Assembly: GCA_013398955.1 (NCBI GenBank)
Contig: VWPU01005268.1
Location: forward strand, 62,001 to 126,000
Length of the DNA: 64,000 nucleotides
From: Callaeas wilsoni
Lineage: Eukaryota > Chordata > Aves > Passeriformes > Callaeidae
Direction of reading: 5' to 3'
Numbering within the stretch: position 1 is the first letter of the stretch; each line of letters starts with the position of its first letter. Shown one piece after another: positions 26,450 through 38,733 of this stretch. The position numbers and the translations under genes were made by a program. The notes under the pieces were generated by a model. That model made no database searches. It had not been told where the DNA came from and saw only the letters and a list, made by a program, of their open reading frames with translations.

Positions 26450-26870
26450 AGTACGGCCGTTAGGAACAAGACTTTTGGTTTAGAGCACTGGAAGACTCGG
26501 TAGAGCAATGGGCACCCACAGAGGAGACATGGGTTTGGATTGAAAGCAGCCTCGGGGACCTCGGTCAGTGGAGCACAGACATGCTATAACCACACGTTTA
26601 TTGAAATGGGAGACTCCTCAAGCAGAGTGATCCTGTTGAATTCGTGAGTGTTTTTCTTTAAGGGGCATTATACTGTCTCTGAATTCAACAAGAAATCAAA
26701 TTAGGACTCCTGGGTTCCATTTCTGGCCTGCCACTTACCCATGATAAGATATTGGGCAAATCATTTAGCATAAATAAGCTTCAGTTTACAGAGCTGAAAT
26801 ACTGCACATGGGTGCAGTAAGGCTGATGAAAAGAACTATAATGGTATTATTAAAGTGCTTTCTCCCAGAT
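26450..26870 (+). mobile_element. MIR-like SINE with possible tRNA-like head
   Basis: The clear part is 26699-26870: 'ggactcctgggttccatttc', 'tggcctgccacttaccca', 'ttgggcaaatcatttagca', 'cttcagtttacagagctgaa' and 'aaagtgcttt' follow the MIR/CORE-SINE order from 'cctgggttcgaatcc' to the 3' 'gtaaagcgctt'. Upstream, 26476-26545 has 'ggtttagagcactggaaga' and 'cggtagagcaatggg', which resemble tRNA A-box heads. These could be a separate SINE head or the same element interrupted by about 150 bases. No functional tRNA is implied. The tail assignment is good and the head is tentative. Confidence 0.62.
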
Positions 26871-29800
26871 TTTTAAAATTCCTTATCAAAGGTTGTCTTA
26901 ACTTGCCTTGCTGAATTTTAAAGTCTACTCACTTTCTTAAGAATCTCCTTTTCAAAGAAAAAAATTTTTTTGACCGTCTAAAGATTTCCTTGCAGACATT
27001 TGTACAAGAGTTTAGAATAAGGCTACATATGGTGTAAGTAGACAAAAACAATTTAAGAAATTATTGCCTTTAAGTTCCAACATAGAGTAGCATAATATGC
27101 TAGCATCTCTTTGCATGTTTTTATCTGACTTAGCTTACAGTTCTGGGTACGTGTGACAAAGGGCAGCTGTCTCCCTCTCCATCATCTCAGTCCTGTCCCA
27201 GGAGCTGTTCCCTCCCACTTGGTTTGGTCTGTACTTGAGCTCTGTCAAGCAAGTATTGGTATGTGTAACTTTTCCAAACCAAGGAAATTAACTTAAATTC
27301 AGTCTTTTAATGCACAAATTAATGTTCACTAAAACCTTGGGGAGCAGATACAGCAGATTAGAAGTACTAAGGGGAGTCAGGCCACATCAATTAATATTTA
27401 AGACCAATGATTTGATATACAGCCAAATTCAGGAATAGTGTAAGGTACCCATGCTGAGACATAGCCATTCAGTGCTAATCTTTACACATTATGTATGTGG
27501 AAAATAAAAAAGCTCATAAAATGTAAATGCAAACCATTCAGGGCCTAATATGTAGTTGCATCACTACAATTATGTACCCAGAGAAGTCCATCTTCTCATA
27601 ACCTGCAAACCTGCACAGTGCTCCCATTGTACACACAGAAACACAAACGTGAAGACTAACATCTTTAGGGCAATTCCTTCGTTTTGGTTACTAAGCTTGT
27701 GACAACACGCATAGAAGAATTTCAGATAACTTCTAAACTTCTTACAGTCTTCACCCAGACTTTAAAACCCACGAACGGAAGTGATCCCTTATATGAGAGA
27801 GTATTTCAGATGCCTTTCTTTGTGACAGGCCGAATGACATTTCTAAGGGCCTAATACTCCTCAGCTGACTGCAAAGGGAGCCCAAATGAGGATGGAGGTA
27901 CCTGCACCACAGGTAACTAAATGCCAGCGAGAAGATCCTTTGACCCCAGCTTTCCAAAGCTCTGAGCATTTCTGGAATTTCATGGAATCCATAGGAGCTA
28001 TAAGTGCTTAGCCATTATGTGAACCAAAGTTGCATAAAGAGAAGCTTTCCAGAATTAACACACAATAATTGGGAGATCATGTTGTGAATTCATTAACAGT
28101 TTGTTAATTCAAAACATTAACATCATAAGCACAGGGTAGGAACCTTACTGCTCCAGCAGGTTTGTTTTTCTATAAAGATGATATCGTCCCTCCAGCTACA
28201 AATGATATAATCCTCAGACTGGCCATGAAGAAGTCTAATATAAAATACCCCTCTAGAAACAGCATGACTTCTACCATGATCGGACTTCTGATGCTACCAG
28301 GAAAACTTTCTGATTAGCTATTCTGCTGTGATAGCACACACTGTACCTGCTTTAGGGCAAGAGCATTCTTCAGCAAACAGGAATGTCACCGAAGGGTTTC
28401 CTACAGCTTTTGTGAAAATTGTGCTATTGTCTCTGTTTCTCTTCACTAGTGTACTTTTTCCTTCTTTCCTCTTCAGTGAAAAAAGAAATCTGATCTTCAC
28501 AGATGGAAAATTAAGTACTGCCAGGATGGTCAATATACCCAACAGCCATTCAAACTGGTCTGATAAATGAAAGCATTTAAATAGTTGCAACCAAAATAAG
28601 CGACAGAAGGTGGGAAAAGAAATGCATAATTATGCCAGCTACTAGGGTACTGTTTATGTTTTATCCTTTGGAGCATTACAAAGTACAGAACACAAACTAC
28701 TACTAGCATTTTTGTACACCTTTATATCTGCATAATAAATCACAGGTATGTGTGATATACGAAGTTTAGAATGAATATAAATTACCTTAGCTTCTCCAAA
28801 TAACATGCCAGGGCTGTCAACTGGTCATTCAAACCCACTGCCAGGAAGATTGCTCAGTAGTATAAAATGGCCAATCCCAATCATGACACAACACAATCAA
28901 TTTAAGTTAATTCCATTCCTTACATGATGCTTCCATGTTTGCAGGCAGCATATGTTAGAATACTAGAGATGAGGTAAACAAGATTACAAAAATTAACAGA
29001 ATCATCCTTCTCTTTTACATAGTCACCCCGACCTCCAAGGGCCCAAGTAGCAAAGAAAAGACAAAGTAGTAGCAGAGGGAAGGTCTTCACGGTTGTCCTT
29101 TCTTTCCCCTTCACTAAGTGACTTTTCAGGGACTTTCCTGCATGTTAAGCATCTTTTTTGCATTGCTTAATATTGTTATTAATAATTCATATTTTTGTCT
29201 TTCTCCTCTCACTCTGACAACTTTTATTTTTAATCAATGGGCATGTGTCAAATTGCTTTGTTATTTATTTATAATGTAAGCTGACAAAAGAATGGGATAT
29301 GTGGTATAAAGATGAGACAGTGTTTCTTTCCTACAGCTGATATCCTCAGTAATAACTATGTGTCTTGTTCTAATCAGTAGGGTCCAAAAAACTAATTCTG
29401 CCACAAATAATGGAGGACATATTTAGTATATTTGTACAGCTGGATGTCTCTCCTCTGTCCCCATAGTCATGCACTGCCATAGAAGTCGAAAATGTAGGTT
29501 TATTGGTATGCATGCACATTGTCTTTGAGGAAGAAAAGGAGTGCACGAAGGTGTTAATAACAATGTGCCAAATACTGATGTGCTTATTCAGACAAATGTA
29601 TCACTAAGATCAATGTTCTTTGTCCCCTAATGTAACAACAATTCTCACAAGCTGTTTATGGCAGAAACTTTCCTACTCTTTTCAGCTCACAAAAACCAAA
29701 TAGAACCACTAACTTACCCAAGACAGGGAGGAATTCAGTGGCACAACACCTACTTCAGCCCCTCTTGCCACATAACACATGGGAAACCCCTTGTAGCAGA

Positions 29801-32745
29801 ATGCATGGGGGAAATGCATCATGAGGCACCTTCCCTCATAAAGCTGGGAAAATCATTAAACGCTTCCTCACTGAATATGTGAAAAGTAAGCTGTTGATTA
29901 CAATTGGCTTCCACGTTACGCACTCAGGATTTGACTCTTCGCCCCTTTCATGCACACATATTTTACCTTGACTGCTGCTTGAGAACTCGTTTAGTTACTC
30001 TCTGGATTTATTTTTTGTCGAATAGTAAAAGCGTCTCTTAGTTCCAGCTGAATGGAATTCGCTGTTGTGACTGTCTTGGTATGTCCCGAGGCAGGAGGCA
30101 GCCCTGTCTGGACTGTGGGAATGGTTTGGTGGAGCTTGGGATTGTATTCTGCAGCAATGTTTGCCTGCTAGACAGGATATTGCCATAAAGGGTGTAATTA
30201 TTGTAAAATAAAATAAAGCACATAGCCATACCAGTGGAAAAAAGGGATTAGACACAATTTTTTTGGTAAAAAGACTACCGTGCCATGTGACTTCCAATTC
30301 AAAGGAGGGTGTAGACTGAGGTTGTCTACTTAAGACTCCTTCTTCCTGAAAAGCTCCTACTTCCCATTTTTCTATAGTCACCACCACGTGTTGTGAGTGG
30401 GGGTGTGTTTGAACTTTTTATTTCAATGCCTGCGGAGAATGTTGGAGCAATAAAGTGACATCCCTTTACACCCTGTTGCAAGCACAATGTAGTACCAGCA
30501 GAGTTACCTGCTGTAGCTCCGAAAGCCAACCAAGCAAGAGGACATCAAAAATCTTAAAGCTACCATACAGGCTGGCCAGTGAATTTGAGAAATTTGAAAA
30601 TCAAAGAAAGCAAGGTAGAGGATTAGGTTGTGAGGGCATTACATCATGAGAACAATGGCTTGGGAGGTGGAAGAATTTACTTTGATTTTCAGAATAAACT
30701 GTCATAGTCCACATATACACATTTGCTTTTATTTTCAAGTTTGCTGGTGTTTCATTGTTTTAATTTATCCACTATGGAAGGGAGAATAAAAATTGAAGCA
30801 TTTTCTTTGATGTTATCCTAGCCTTAATGCTTTCTTTCAATGCCTCCTTCACCACACACATCATGCTGAGAATAAGCATGGCATTCAAAGTGAGGATTGT
30901 CCCTCCTGATTTACAGCTTAGGGACAAAAGAATGCAAATGTCTATTTCTTATGCGTAAAGACCAGTTGGTAACCAGATCTCCTCATCTTATGCCTTCTTT
31001 TGATACAGTTATTAGAGAATCCAGACTCCAATATGGCCATAATGGAAGTGGTCAGTTCACATATTTGTCATGAACACGACCACTGAATTTCCCCTCTCTA
31101 CCACCGAAGGGACCATTCAGATTTTGAGTGCCAGGGAAACCACGGCCATTTAACACACTTTGAACAACAGAAACACAATAAAATCAGGATCACTCTCAGT
31201 TATCATAACTAACCCCACTGCATAATCAGGGATCCGGCACATATGGCACCTAGACAACTTGAGAATTGGAGAAGGCTGTCCTGGAGAGTGTTGCCCTTAT
31301 CCAGGGAGAGGTAACTGAGCAACCCAAAACTGGTGACACTGCTGGCTAATTAGTCTGTGATTTCTGATCTCAGAAGTCAAGGGCAACCCTCGTCAACTTT
31401 CTTCTCCCAGAAGAACCTCACAGGATTAGATTTTATTTATTTTTGTGTTACCAGTTAGGAATTGCACAAGCAAGTAGAAAGAGAAGAGTGTTCTTGTCTA
31501 GTATTCCCAACAACTTTGTGGATTTTAAAAGGCCAGAGGAAAATCCTCTGGGTGCACAGATGAGGTGGGCTGCAAGACAATTAAAAACCAAGCAATTTTT
31601 AAAAAAGGCTAGTGTGCTGGAAAGCACCAATTCTCCCTATATATGAAATAATGCCCATTTCTGTTCCTTGTCTTTTCATATCTTATTCAGGAACACAAAG
31701 GCAAAGGTGTGTATCAGTTATTCAGGTGTTGTCGGGGTTTTTTTTTGCTTGTTCAGGTTGGTTTTTTTTCATATGAACCTGGCTTTATTTAGGGGTGAGA
31801 CTTTCACAATGTAGAATGCTGGTCTGTTTCATCTAAAGCGCACGGCAAACCACTCATTGACTTCCATGAATATAAAGTAATTGCTGACTCTTGAGAAGTT
31901 TACCCTTAAAAAAAAAAAAAAAAAAAAAGGCAAAACCAGCCAAACAAATAGAAACCTAAAACAATCCTTGAGTGACAGTATGTGTCCGATGCTTATGAGT
32001 GGTTCTGTCTCTTCTCACTATAAATTTTTCATTTCCTACCAGCTGAATCTTTTACTTTTTCCTTGATTTATATTATGTTTGACTAACAGATGTAGTTACA
32101 AACTGAACTGATATAAAAGTATAAATGTCTAAGGGGGGAAAGGGATTGTCAGAGATATTATAGTTACCTATTCAATACATACTGGTCTATACATATCCAT
32201 ATGATTACAATCTGCCAGTAACACGTAGTGAATGCAGTTCAAACTGTTACTTCATGTGTATTCAGTCTAAAATCTACCAGAGATTAGAAAAAAAAGGGAG
32301 GCTTCTCCTTATAAAGAAGTGACACTACCTAGGATTACTGATTGAATGACTTGGATCTTGGGATGACAGAGTCAAAACAATTGGATCATCTGAGGTTACA
32401 CAGAGGCTGAAAGCAAAAAAACCAGCTTGAAGTCTATGGACATGTGCGTGCTTCCAAGGACTATGGATCTTCTGATTTAAACAGAGAGGAAAAGGTCAGG
32501 GCATCTGTTTTTTTCTTCCTCAATTGCCACTTTATTTGCTGTGTGGCCTGCTACGTTTCTGTGTCTCAATCTCCGAATCCTTAAAGAGGAATTGTTAACT
32601 GTACACAACACCAACACTTTGAGATGGTGTGGTGCATTTTTCTGGCGTTCTTTTGCCATTGACTGAAGAGACTGGTGGTTTTCATGTAAAAAGTAATGGC
32701 ACTACTGCTGTTGTGAAACCAGAGGAAGTTTATCTTTTCCTGTAG
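26871..32745. other. Intergenic or intronic DNA, nothing firmly recognised
   Basis: About 5.9 kb with no firm feature. Positions 29991-30387 have several long open frames on the minus strand at once; I judge them non-coding. A 20-base A tract lies at 31909-31928. Positions 29160-29290 are AT-rich with TAAT and ATTTAT motifs. Confidence 0.5.
31909..31928. repeat. Poly(A) tract, about 20 bases
   Basis: An uninterrupted run of about 20 A on the plus strand. There is no clear retrotransposon body directly 5' of it, so it is called a simple homopolymer rather than a retrocopy tail. Confidence 0.9.
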
Positions 32746-32825
32746 TCACTTTTCAAAGTATTTACTTCTGCTCTACAAGCCTGCCTTACGTAGCATGTAC
32801 ATTTTGAAATTAAGTATACTAAGAG
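32746..32825 (+). other. Exon-like segment with strong splice signals, status unknown
   Basis: A pyrimidine tract and acceptor ('tatcttttcctgtag') end at 32745. A near-consensus donor, GAG followed by GTAAGT, starts at 32826. The 80 bases between are open in one frame for 26 codons, giving a hydrophobic, leucine-rich peptide unlike any family I know, and are closed in a second frame. It could be a non-coding RNA exon, a coding exon of an unseen gene or, most often in such DNA, a pseudo-exon. No partner exon was linked. Confidence 0.2.
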
Positions 32826-35800
32826 GTAAGTCTCCTGATTATATTTACACCAAGAACCAAATTTAATCGTGCCTTATACACTGAGTAGACACTTTGACCT
32901 TCAAGAGATGCCAATCAAGACAGAATTTGTTTCAGAACCTTTCTCTGCCAAAGTTTTTCACAATCTTGCTCATGTGTTTTACAGTAATACTTTCTTTTTT
33001 CTCTGTTCATTAACTATTAAAATAAAATATTCACATGACAGATTTTTGCCTCAGTTTTCCCACAGCAATCATATTTCCTCACCCAAGAGGATGACAGGAA
33101 GCTTCATTAATTGTTTCTGAAACATTTACAACTTTTCATGGAAAAGGTAAAGCATCTGTCTCCTAAAGGAGAAAAATCATTTCCAAATGGATGAAGTATC
33201 TCAGCTCCCCTCTGAAGCACACATATTTTAATTCTTCACTCAGAGATAAAGAATTCAAGACACAGACATTACAATCAGTTTGTCAAGTTCATGTGTATTA
33301 TCTGAAGACCAGAGTTTGTGTCTTTTCCCCTCCAACTCCTCCTTAATCTCAAAACAGAGTTTCTTTGTTAAAGTAGCTTTCCGTACGGTGACAGGCAAGA
33401 GGCTATGCAAATTAAGCAAGTCATCCCACAGGTAACAGCATCAGTGGGGCTTGGTTTCCTTTAGATTTAGATTCTCTTCCTCTGTGACATCCTGGCCATG
33501 ATATCACCAGTCTTCCCAGTTATGACTGCCCTCTCTCACTTCTTCCTCCCACGCTTTTACTCTTCACCCTGGCCAACACTCACAGCTCCTCCAGCTCCCT
33601 CTTCCACACCAAGGGGCTGGCACCTGGCAAGCGCTCAGGAGGAAGAAGCGCCAGACCCATCTGGGAAAGATGACTGGTCCAGCTGGAAGGACAACCCTCA
33701 CACTGGGCTCTGGAATGCACACTGCAGCCTGTCTTGTAGGCAGGAGGAATTTCTGCCTCTGCCTCATTTCTGGTTTTAAAAGAACCTGTAGGAATTGGGC
33801 AGCCTCTCCATTTCTGCCAAGCTTGCTTAAAACTAGACAGTTTTAAGCTGACAAAGGAGAAGGAGGAGGGTGGTCTCCGAGAAATGAGGCATCTTCTCGT
33901 ATCAGTAACTTAGGAGTGCAAACACCCTGTCACCTTTACTTGTATTTTTCTGGATTCATGGATAGGTATAACAAGTTGTTTCGGGCCACAATGGCTAGCC
34001 CATGAGAAACACACAGCCCATTTAAAGTACAAAGAAATTACCAGCTGGCAGCAGCTCGCTTGAGCTTATCTTACATGAGAGTTTTTTAGAATTTCTTTAA
34101 AAAGCCGAATTAGAAGAATAGAAACTAAAAATGAAAATTTTGTAAGGTTTCTAAACAAAAAAATCTAATGTAAAAGCATCAGCAGTTGATGCAAATACAG
34201 AAACACACTAAAGAAAGAAAAACAAAAATAAAAACCCTTGAACTTCAAAACATATCACCAGGGATACACCAACAGAGATGCCCACCTCAAATTTAAAGGG
34301 TGTATTGTCCCTTTCAGAGGGTGAATTTACTTTCTTTCTTTCTACACATTAGAACTGTAGCAGTATTTTAACACTAGGTGAAACTAATAATATCAAAATG
34401 GTAAGTTGGGAATGAGCTCCACAGGTATGCACTGAAATAGCCCTCTGCTGCCAACTAGAAAAAGGGGGATTGAAGATGGAAGAGATTAGGGATATCTCAG
34501 GATCAGGGAAAGAAAAAAACATGTCAGAATGCTATGCCTTCAGGATAGGAAGCCACTGGGAGTTTGGGGACGATATTGAGCCACTGTTTGCTGAGAACTT
34601 GAATTAATGTACTAAGCCTCTGTAATGATCAACTCCAGTGAACATATCCAGTCTGAGATCCACTGAAGGATTGATTAGCACTGAGTCACAGATCTGAAAG
34701 CAGGAGGGCATCAGACAAATATTACTCTGCCTTCATGCATAATACAGGTCCTAAGGTCCTGCTTTCTACATGCAAACCAGACGAGCCCCATGGGAAATAA
34801 AGATCTATTGGGTTTCACTTGTCCGCACTGAGATCTCATCTGACCGCAGCCCTGCAGTCCCCCAGTGCAGCACTGCACCACCTGTGCAGGATCCCTGGTA
34901 TCCCTAGGCTGAGGAGGAGCCACGGCCCTGCACTGCTGTACAGCTGTGCTGCCCAAATGTCCCCACATTCCAAATCCTTGCAGTCCCCTGCTGCCATGAG
35001 GCTGGTCCCACGCAGACTCCTTGGCTAACCTGGCTCACGACCCAAAGAATGAACATTCTCCTGACCCCTCTGCAATGTGACCCTGATGCACAGCTCTCGC
35101 GTGCTGGGCCTGAGAGCAAACAGTACATTTGGGGAGCCTTGGATTTATTTCAAAATAGATGAAGTTCTTTTCCAAAAGAAACAGGAACATTAAAGTCTTT
35201 GTAATGGAAACAGTGAGACATGGGTTTCAGACTGATCAAGCTGAAGCAGTCTTCAAGGCAATCCTTTGTCACAAACAAGCAATATTTTCACTCCACGCCC
35301 CGCAGCAGACCCCTGTGATATATTTTATTTCCTTTGCAACTGGCATCAAATCATTTTCCAAAGTCAAATACCTCTACCTTCCTTGCTTTTCTCTCTTGGG
35401 ACTCTTTGAAGGAGAAGGAAAACATCAAGACTAGACTGTGTTGCGGGATTAAACATGTCAGGAGAGAAAAACAAGAGAAAACAATTACAGGCATGATACA
35501 TAACACAAAATAAACTGGGAAAAGTGTGAGGAAAAGAAAAAGCATAACCAAATCATCTGAGCCATAGCTGCATAGAGCATAAATTCCCCTATAATTTGCC
35601 CACTCGCCATCCCTGGACTTAGGATTCTGCTGTACTCTGTTTCACCACTGTCTATCATTCAAACACATAAAACCAGTGCTGCTTTGAGCTACTCTGCTTG
35701 ATCATAAAAAGCCGTCCGACCCCCAATACCTGTCCTCCTGCCAGCACATAAATCCCAGGTAGATCTGCCACGAGTATTACCTCTTCACAATACCTGAGCT

Positions 35801-38620
35801 TCTGTGCCCCTGCACCTTTTATACATCTCACTTCAAACATCATTTTCTGAGGACTGACTCACACCACAACTTCCTTTATTTCCAAAAAGACAAGATAATC
35901 TGCCCTTTGTAGAAGCATCCATTTTGTCTGATTTCTATTCTTCTTGGAATTTCATGACGTCACATCAATTCTGCACCACAGGAGAGTAGGAGAGCTGGTG
36001 TGAGGGGGAAGATCATCACAGAAAGAACAAATGCCTTCACAAAAGGACACCATCACTGCCTTACATTTATTTACATTTCAGACATCATCAGAGTTTTGAA
36101 CGGCAGCTGTCATTCTATCTCTGACATCACCCTATGTGGAGATGTTTGTGGCATTTCTCTGCATTTCCTGCATCATTTGTGCAATATGCTAAGTACAATC
36201 CTAAATGTATCTACTCTTTTGCTCTCCTTCAAAACTCCTGCCCCAATAATCTGAAACCTCCATCACTGACCACCTTTCACATCCAAGGTTAAAGAAGCTC
36301 TCTGGAACTTCTATTTGTTTGCATTTTCTACATCTGCACAGGGAAGGGATTGTATCACCTGAGTGATGCCTTAAACAAGCAGAAAAGAAGCAACACCTTT
36401 ATAATGAAAAGGTGAGCCTTCTAGGGAGAGAGGTCACATCCCAGTAGTGATGTGCAAAGAAATGCTAAAGCCTCATTACTACTCACAGCTGTAGGGAGAC
36501 CTCCTTCAACTCAGCTGATAATTACGTGGAACAGAAGGACCAGGACAACTAAGGCAATTTGCCTGAAAACAGGAGCAGGAGAGCAATCTTTCCTCTAACA
36601 GTATCACAGATATTCACAGTTGGCTACAGTATTCTTACAACTTAATTCTCCAGCAAGACCCCATCTTTTAAACAAAAGCAGAAAAAAATCTCCCTATTAC
36701 CTTCTTTTCTTCCAATCCCTCAAAAAGTTTTCCATCCTATTCATCTTTTCATTTTAACTTTTCAAAATATGTTTTAGCTGTTACGACTTGTTTTTCCAAT
36801 TTTTATAAACTTTGCTCCAACCTGATGACTAATGGAAAAATGTTTTTACGGAAAAATTGAGAGCATGATGCACCACATTCCATAACTCCCAGAAAAACTG
36901 TAACATAAAATTATTGATCTATATTACTTTTTTATTCCTGTATTCATTAATTTTAAAATGTGATTATGGTTATGAATCTGGACTGAAACACTTTCTTTGC
37001 AATCTAGATTTTAAAGGCGTTAATATTTAATGCTTGGGCAAAAAGAGTCACGCTCATTATGTGTCGTTTCCTTGTTTCTTGCTACTAGCTAAGATTCTGG
37101 TTAGTTATCCTCCTGATTTCCTTTTCCTATATTTTGCCCTGAAATAGAAGATCAGTACTCCAGTACTCAAACTAGAAGGCAAGAAGTCAGTGTCTCTGTT
37201 TTTTCCACCTCTGGCAATGCAAAAAACCTCATTTTGTTGACTTGTATAAGTTGCTTGCTCCTGCAAGGATAACGCTTCAGATCTCTAGACACCACTTCAA
37301 AGTCCTCTGTTATACCAAGACCAAATGTGCTTAAGAGCACATGCAACAATGAAGTGCTCCCAGCATGGATTCAGTAAGCACACACCAGGGATTTTCAGCT
37401 GCATGGCTCAAGCTTAAGATCACAAAATTACGGCCTAATGATGTTATTAATAATGAAGCATTGATATTCTCATTCTCATTCTGAATTAGGATTTATGGCA
37501 GTGTGAGCAAAACCCAGTATAAATTACATCTGAAGTTATCAATAGCTGCAGAAGAAGCGCAGATGTAGCTCCTTCACCACTGGAAGGCTGACTAGATACT
37601 TTGTCTACTCCATATGAAATGTGTAAGATGGCACAGATGTGACTAGAAACAGGTAATGGTGATGATAATGATTTTTCTTTCTTTGTTAATGACCTACATG
37701 TGTTGTTTTGCTTGAGGTATTCAAAAATTTACTGTCTATATTTCAGAAACATGCACTGAGTTGACTCAGTATCTAGCATTTCAGCACTAGAATACACTTT
37801 TCTTTCCTTAGCCTTCCCCATACAGGGTTCACAATGATCTGTAGAAGGATACATTAGTTATTCCTCTGCTACTGTCCTGCTTTTGTGTGGGAAACAGACA
37901 TGAAAAGAGATTTTCAAATTGCTCAGCTCATCAATGGCCACGATGGAATTCAGGGCAGGTCTCTACCTTCCAGCACTCTGCTTTAGCTATGAAGCTTGCC
38001 TTGTTCTTCGCAAGGGATGGCTACTTCCAGCATACAAACACTGTCCCTGCTCAACCTACCATAAACACGATTAAAAATATATATGTATTTGGACTCTTGA
38101 AGTCCATCTTTTTACTGTTTTTCCTGGGCTTTTTGCTGGTTTGTCTGGGAAACAGGATTTTTTTGCTTTGCAGAGTCTGAATAGGGAGCTGCACCTGTTA
38201 GCTCTGCAATACCTTAGGGCTCTCTAGTCAACCATCTGCTTTTCAAAATCTATTTGTTCTCTCTTGGGCAACCAAGAAGGCATAAAGCATGTTTTATCAC
38301 CTCAATGCTGAAAGTGATCATTTACACTAGAAAAATATACCATGCCAGGTAGAATTTTGACTAAGGAAAAAAAAAAGAAAATTTCTGGTGGAAGGCCTGG
38401 AGAGGCAAGAAGAGGAGGTAAAAGAAGGGTGAAGGGGGGTGAACTGAGAGGAAAGGAATGGGAATAAAACTCACTTGCTTCCAGCAAAAGTCAACTTGAT
38501 ATGCTCTATTGTGACCCTGGGGCTTCGTATTACATATTTCTATAACATGCCTCTATATATCTGCAGAAATAAAAAAAATAAGATTTGACAATCTAAACTG
38601 AAAAAAGCTTTTTTTTCCAG
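32826..38620. other. Intergenic or intronic DNA; purine tract and minor exon-like segment
   Basis: No supported gene. Positions 33580-33760 and 34820-35020 are GC-richer but not CpG-rich. Positions 34353-34400 have a pyrimidine tract, acceptor and GTAAGT donor around 48 bases. A purine-rich tract lies at 38390-38462. Confidence 0.45.
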
Positions 38621-38733
38621 ACACTTTTAAGTGACTGCTGGTCTGGAGTTAGGGCTTGAAACACACGTTTCAAAGGAATGAAGTATCCTAGTACCACCCG
38701 AGGAACAGTCCCGGGCTTTGCATGCTTTTTCCG
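38621..38733 (+). other. Exon-like segment with textbook splice sites, possibly non-coding
   Basis: The acceptor has a long T tract ending 'cttttttttccag' at 38620, and the donor is CCG followed by GTAAGAG at 38734. The 113 bases between contain several CpGs, including 'cccgagg' and 'cccggg', which is unusual in this AT-rich stretch. All three frames contain a stop in the 5' part. Downstream of those stops an ATG near 38678 stays open to the donor for 18 codons. This fits a lncRNA exon or a 5' UTR plus start-codon exon on the plus strand. It may equally be a chance pseudo-exon. Confidence 0.25.

Noticed and set aside
26476..26550. tRNA-like A-box words
   Set aside because: No cloverleaf can be drawn and a MIR-like SINE follows, so this is not a tRNA gene.
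29991..30387. 130-codon minus-strand frame and an alternative 58-codon frame starting at a TAG-CAG acceptor-like site (30164) and ending in TAA
   Set aside because: Three frames are open here at once, which shows local lack of stops. None resembles a known protein and no donor or upstream exon was linked.
31881..31930. Poly(A) tract as a possible processed pseudogene tail
   Set aside because: The sequence 5' of the tract has no exon-joined coding similarity or target-site duplication that I can see.
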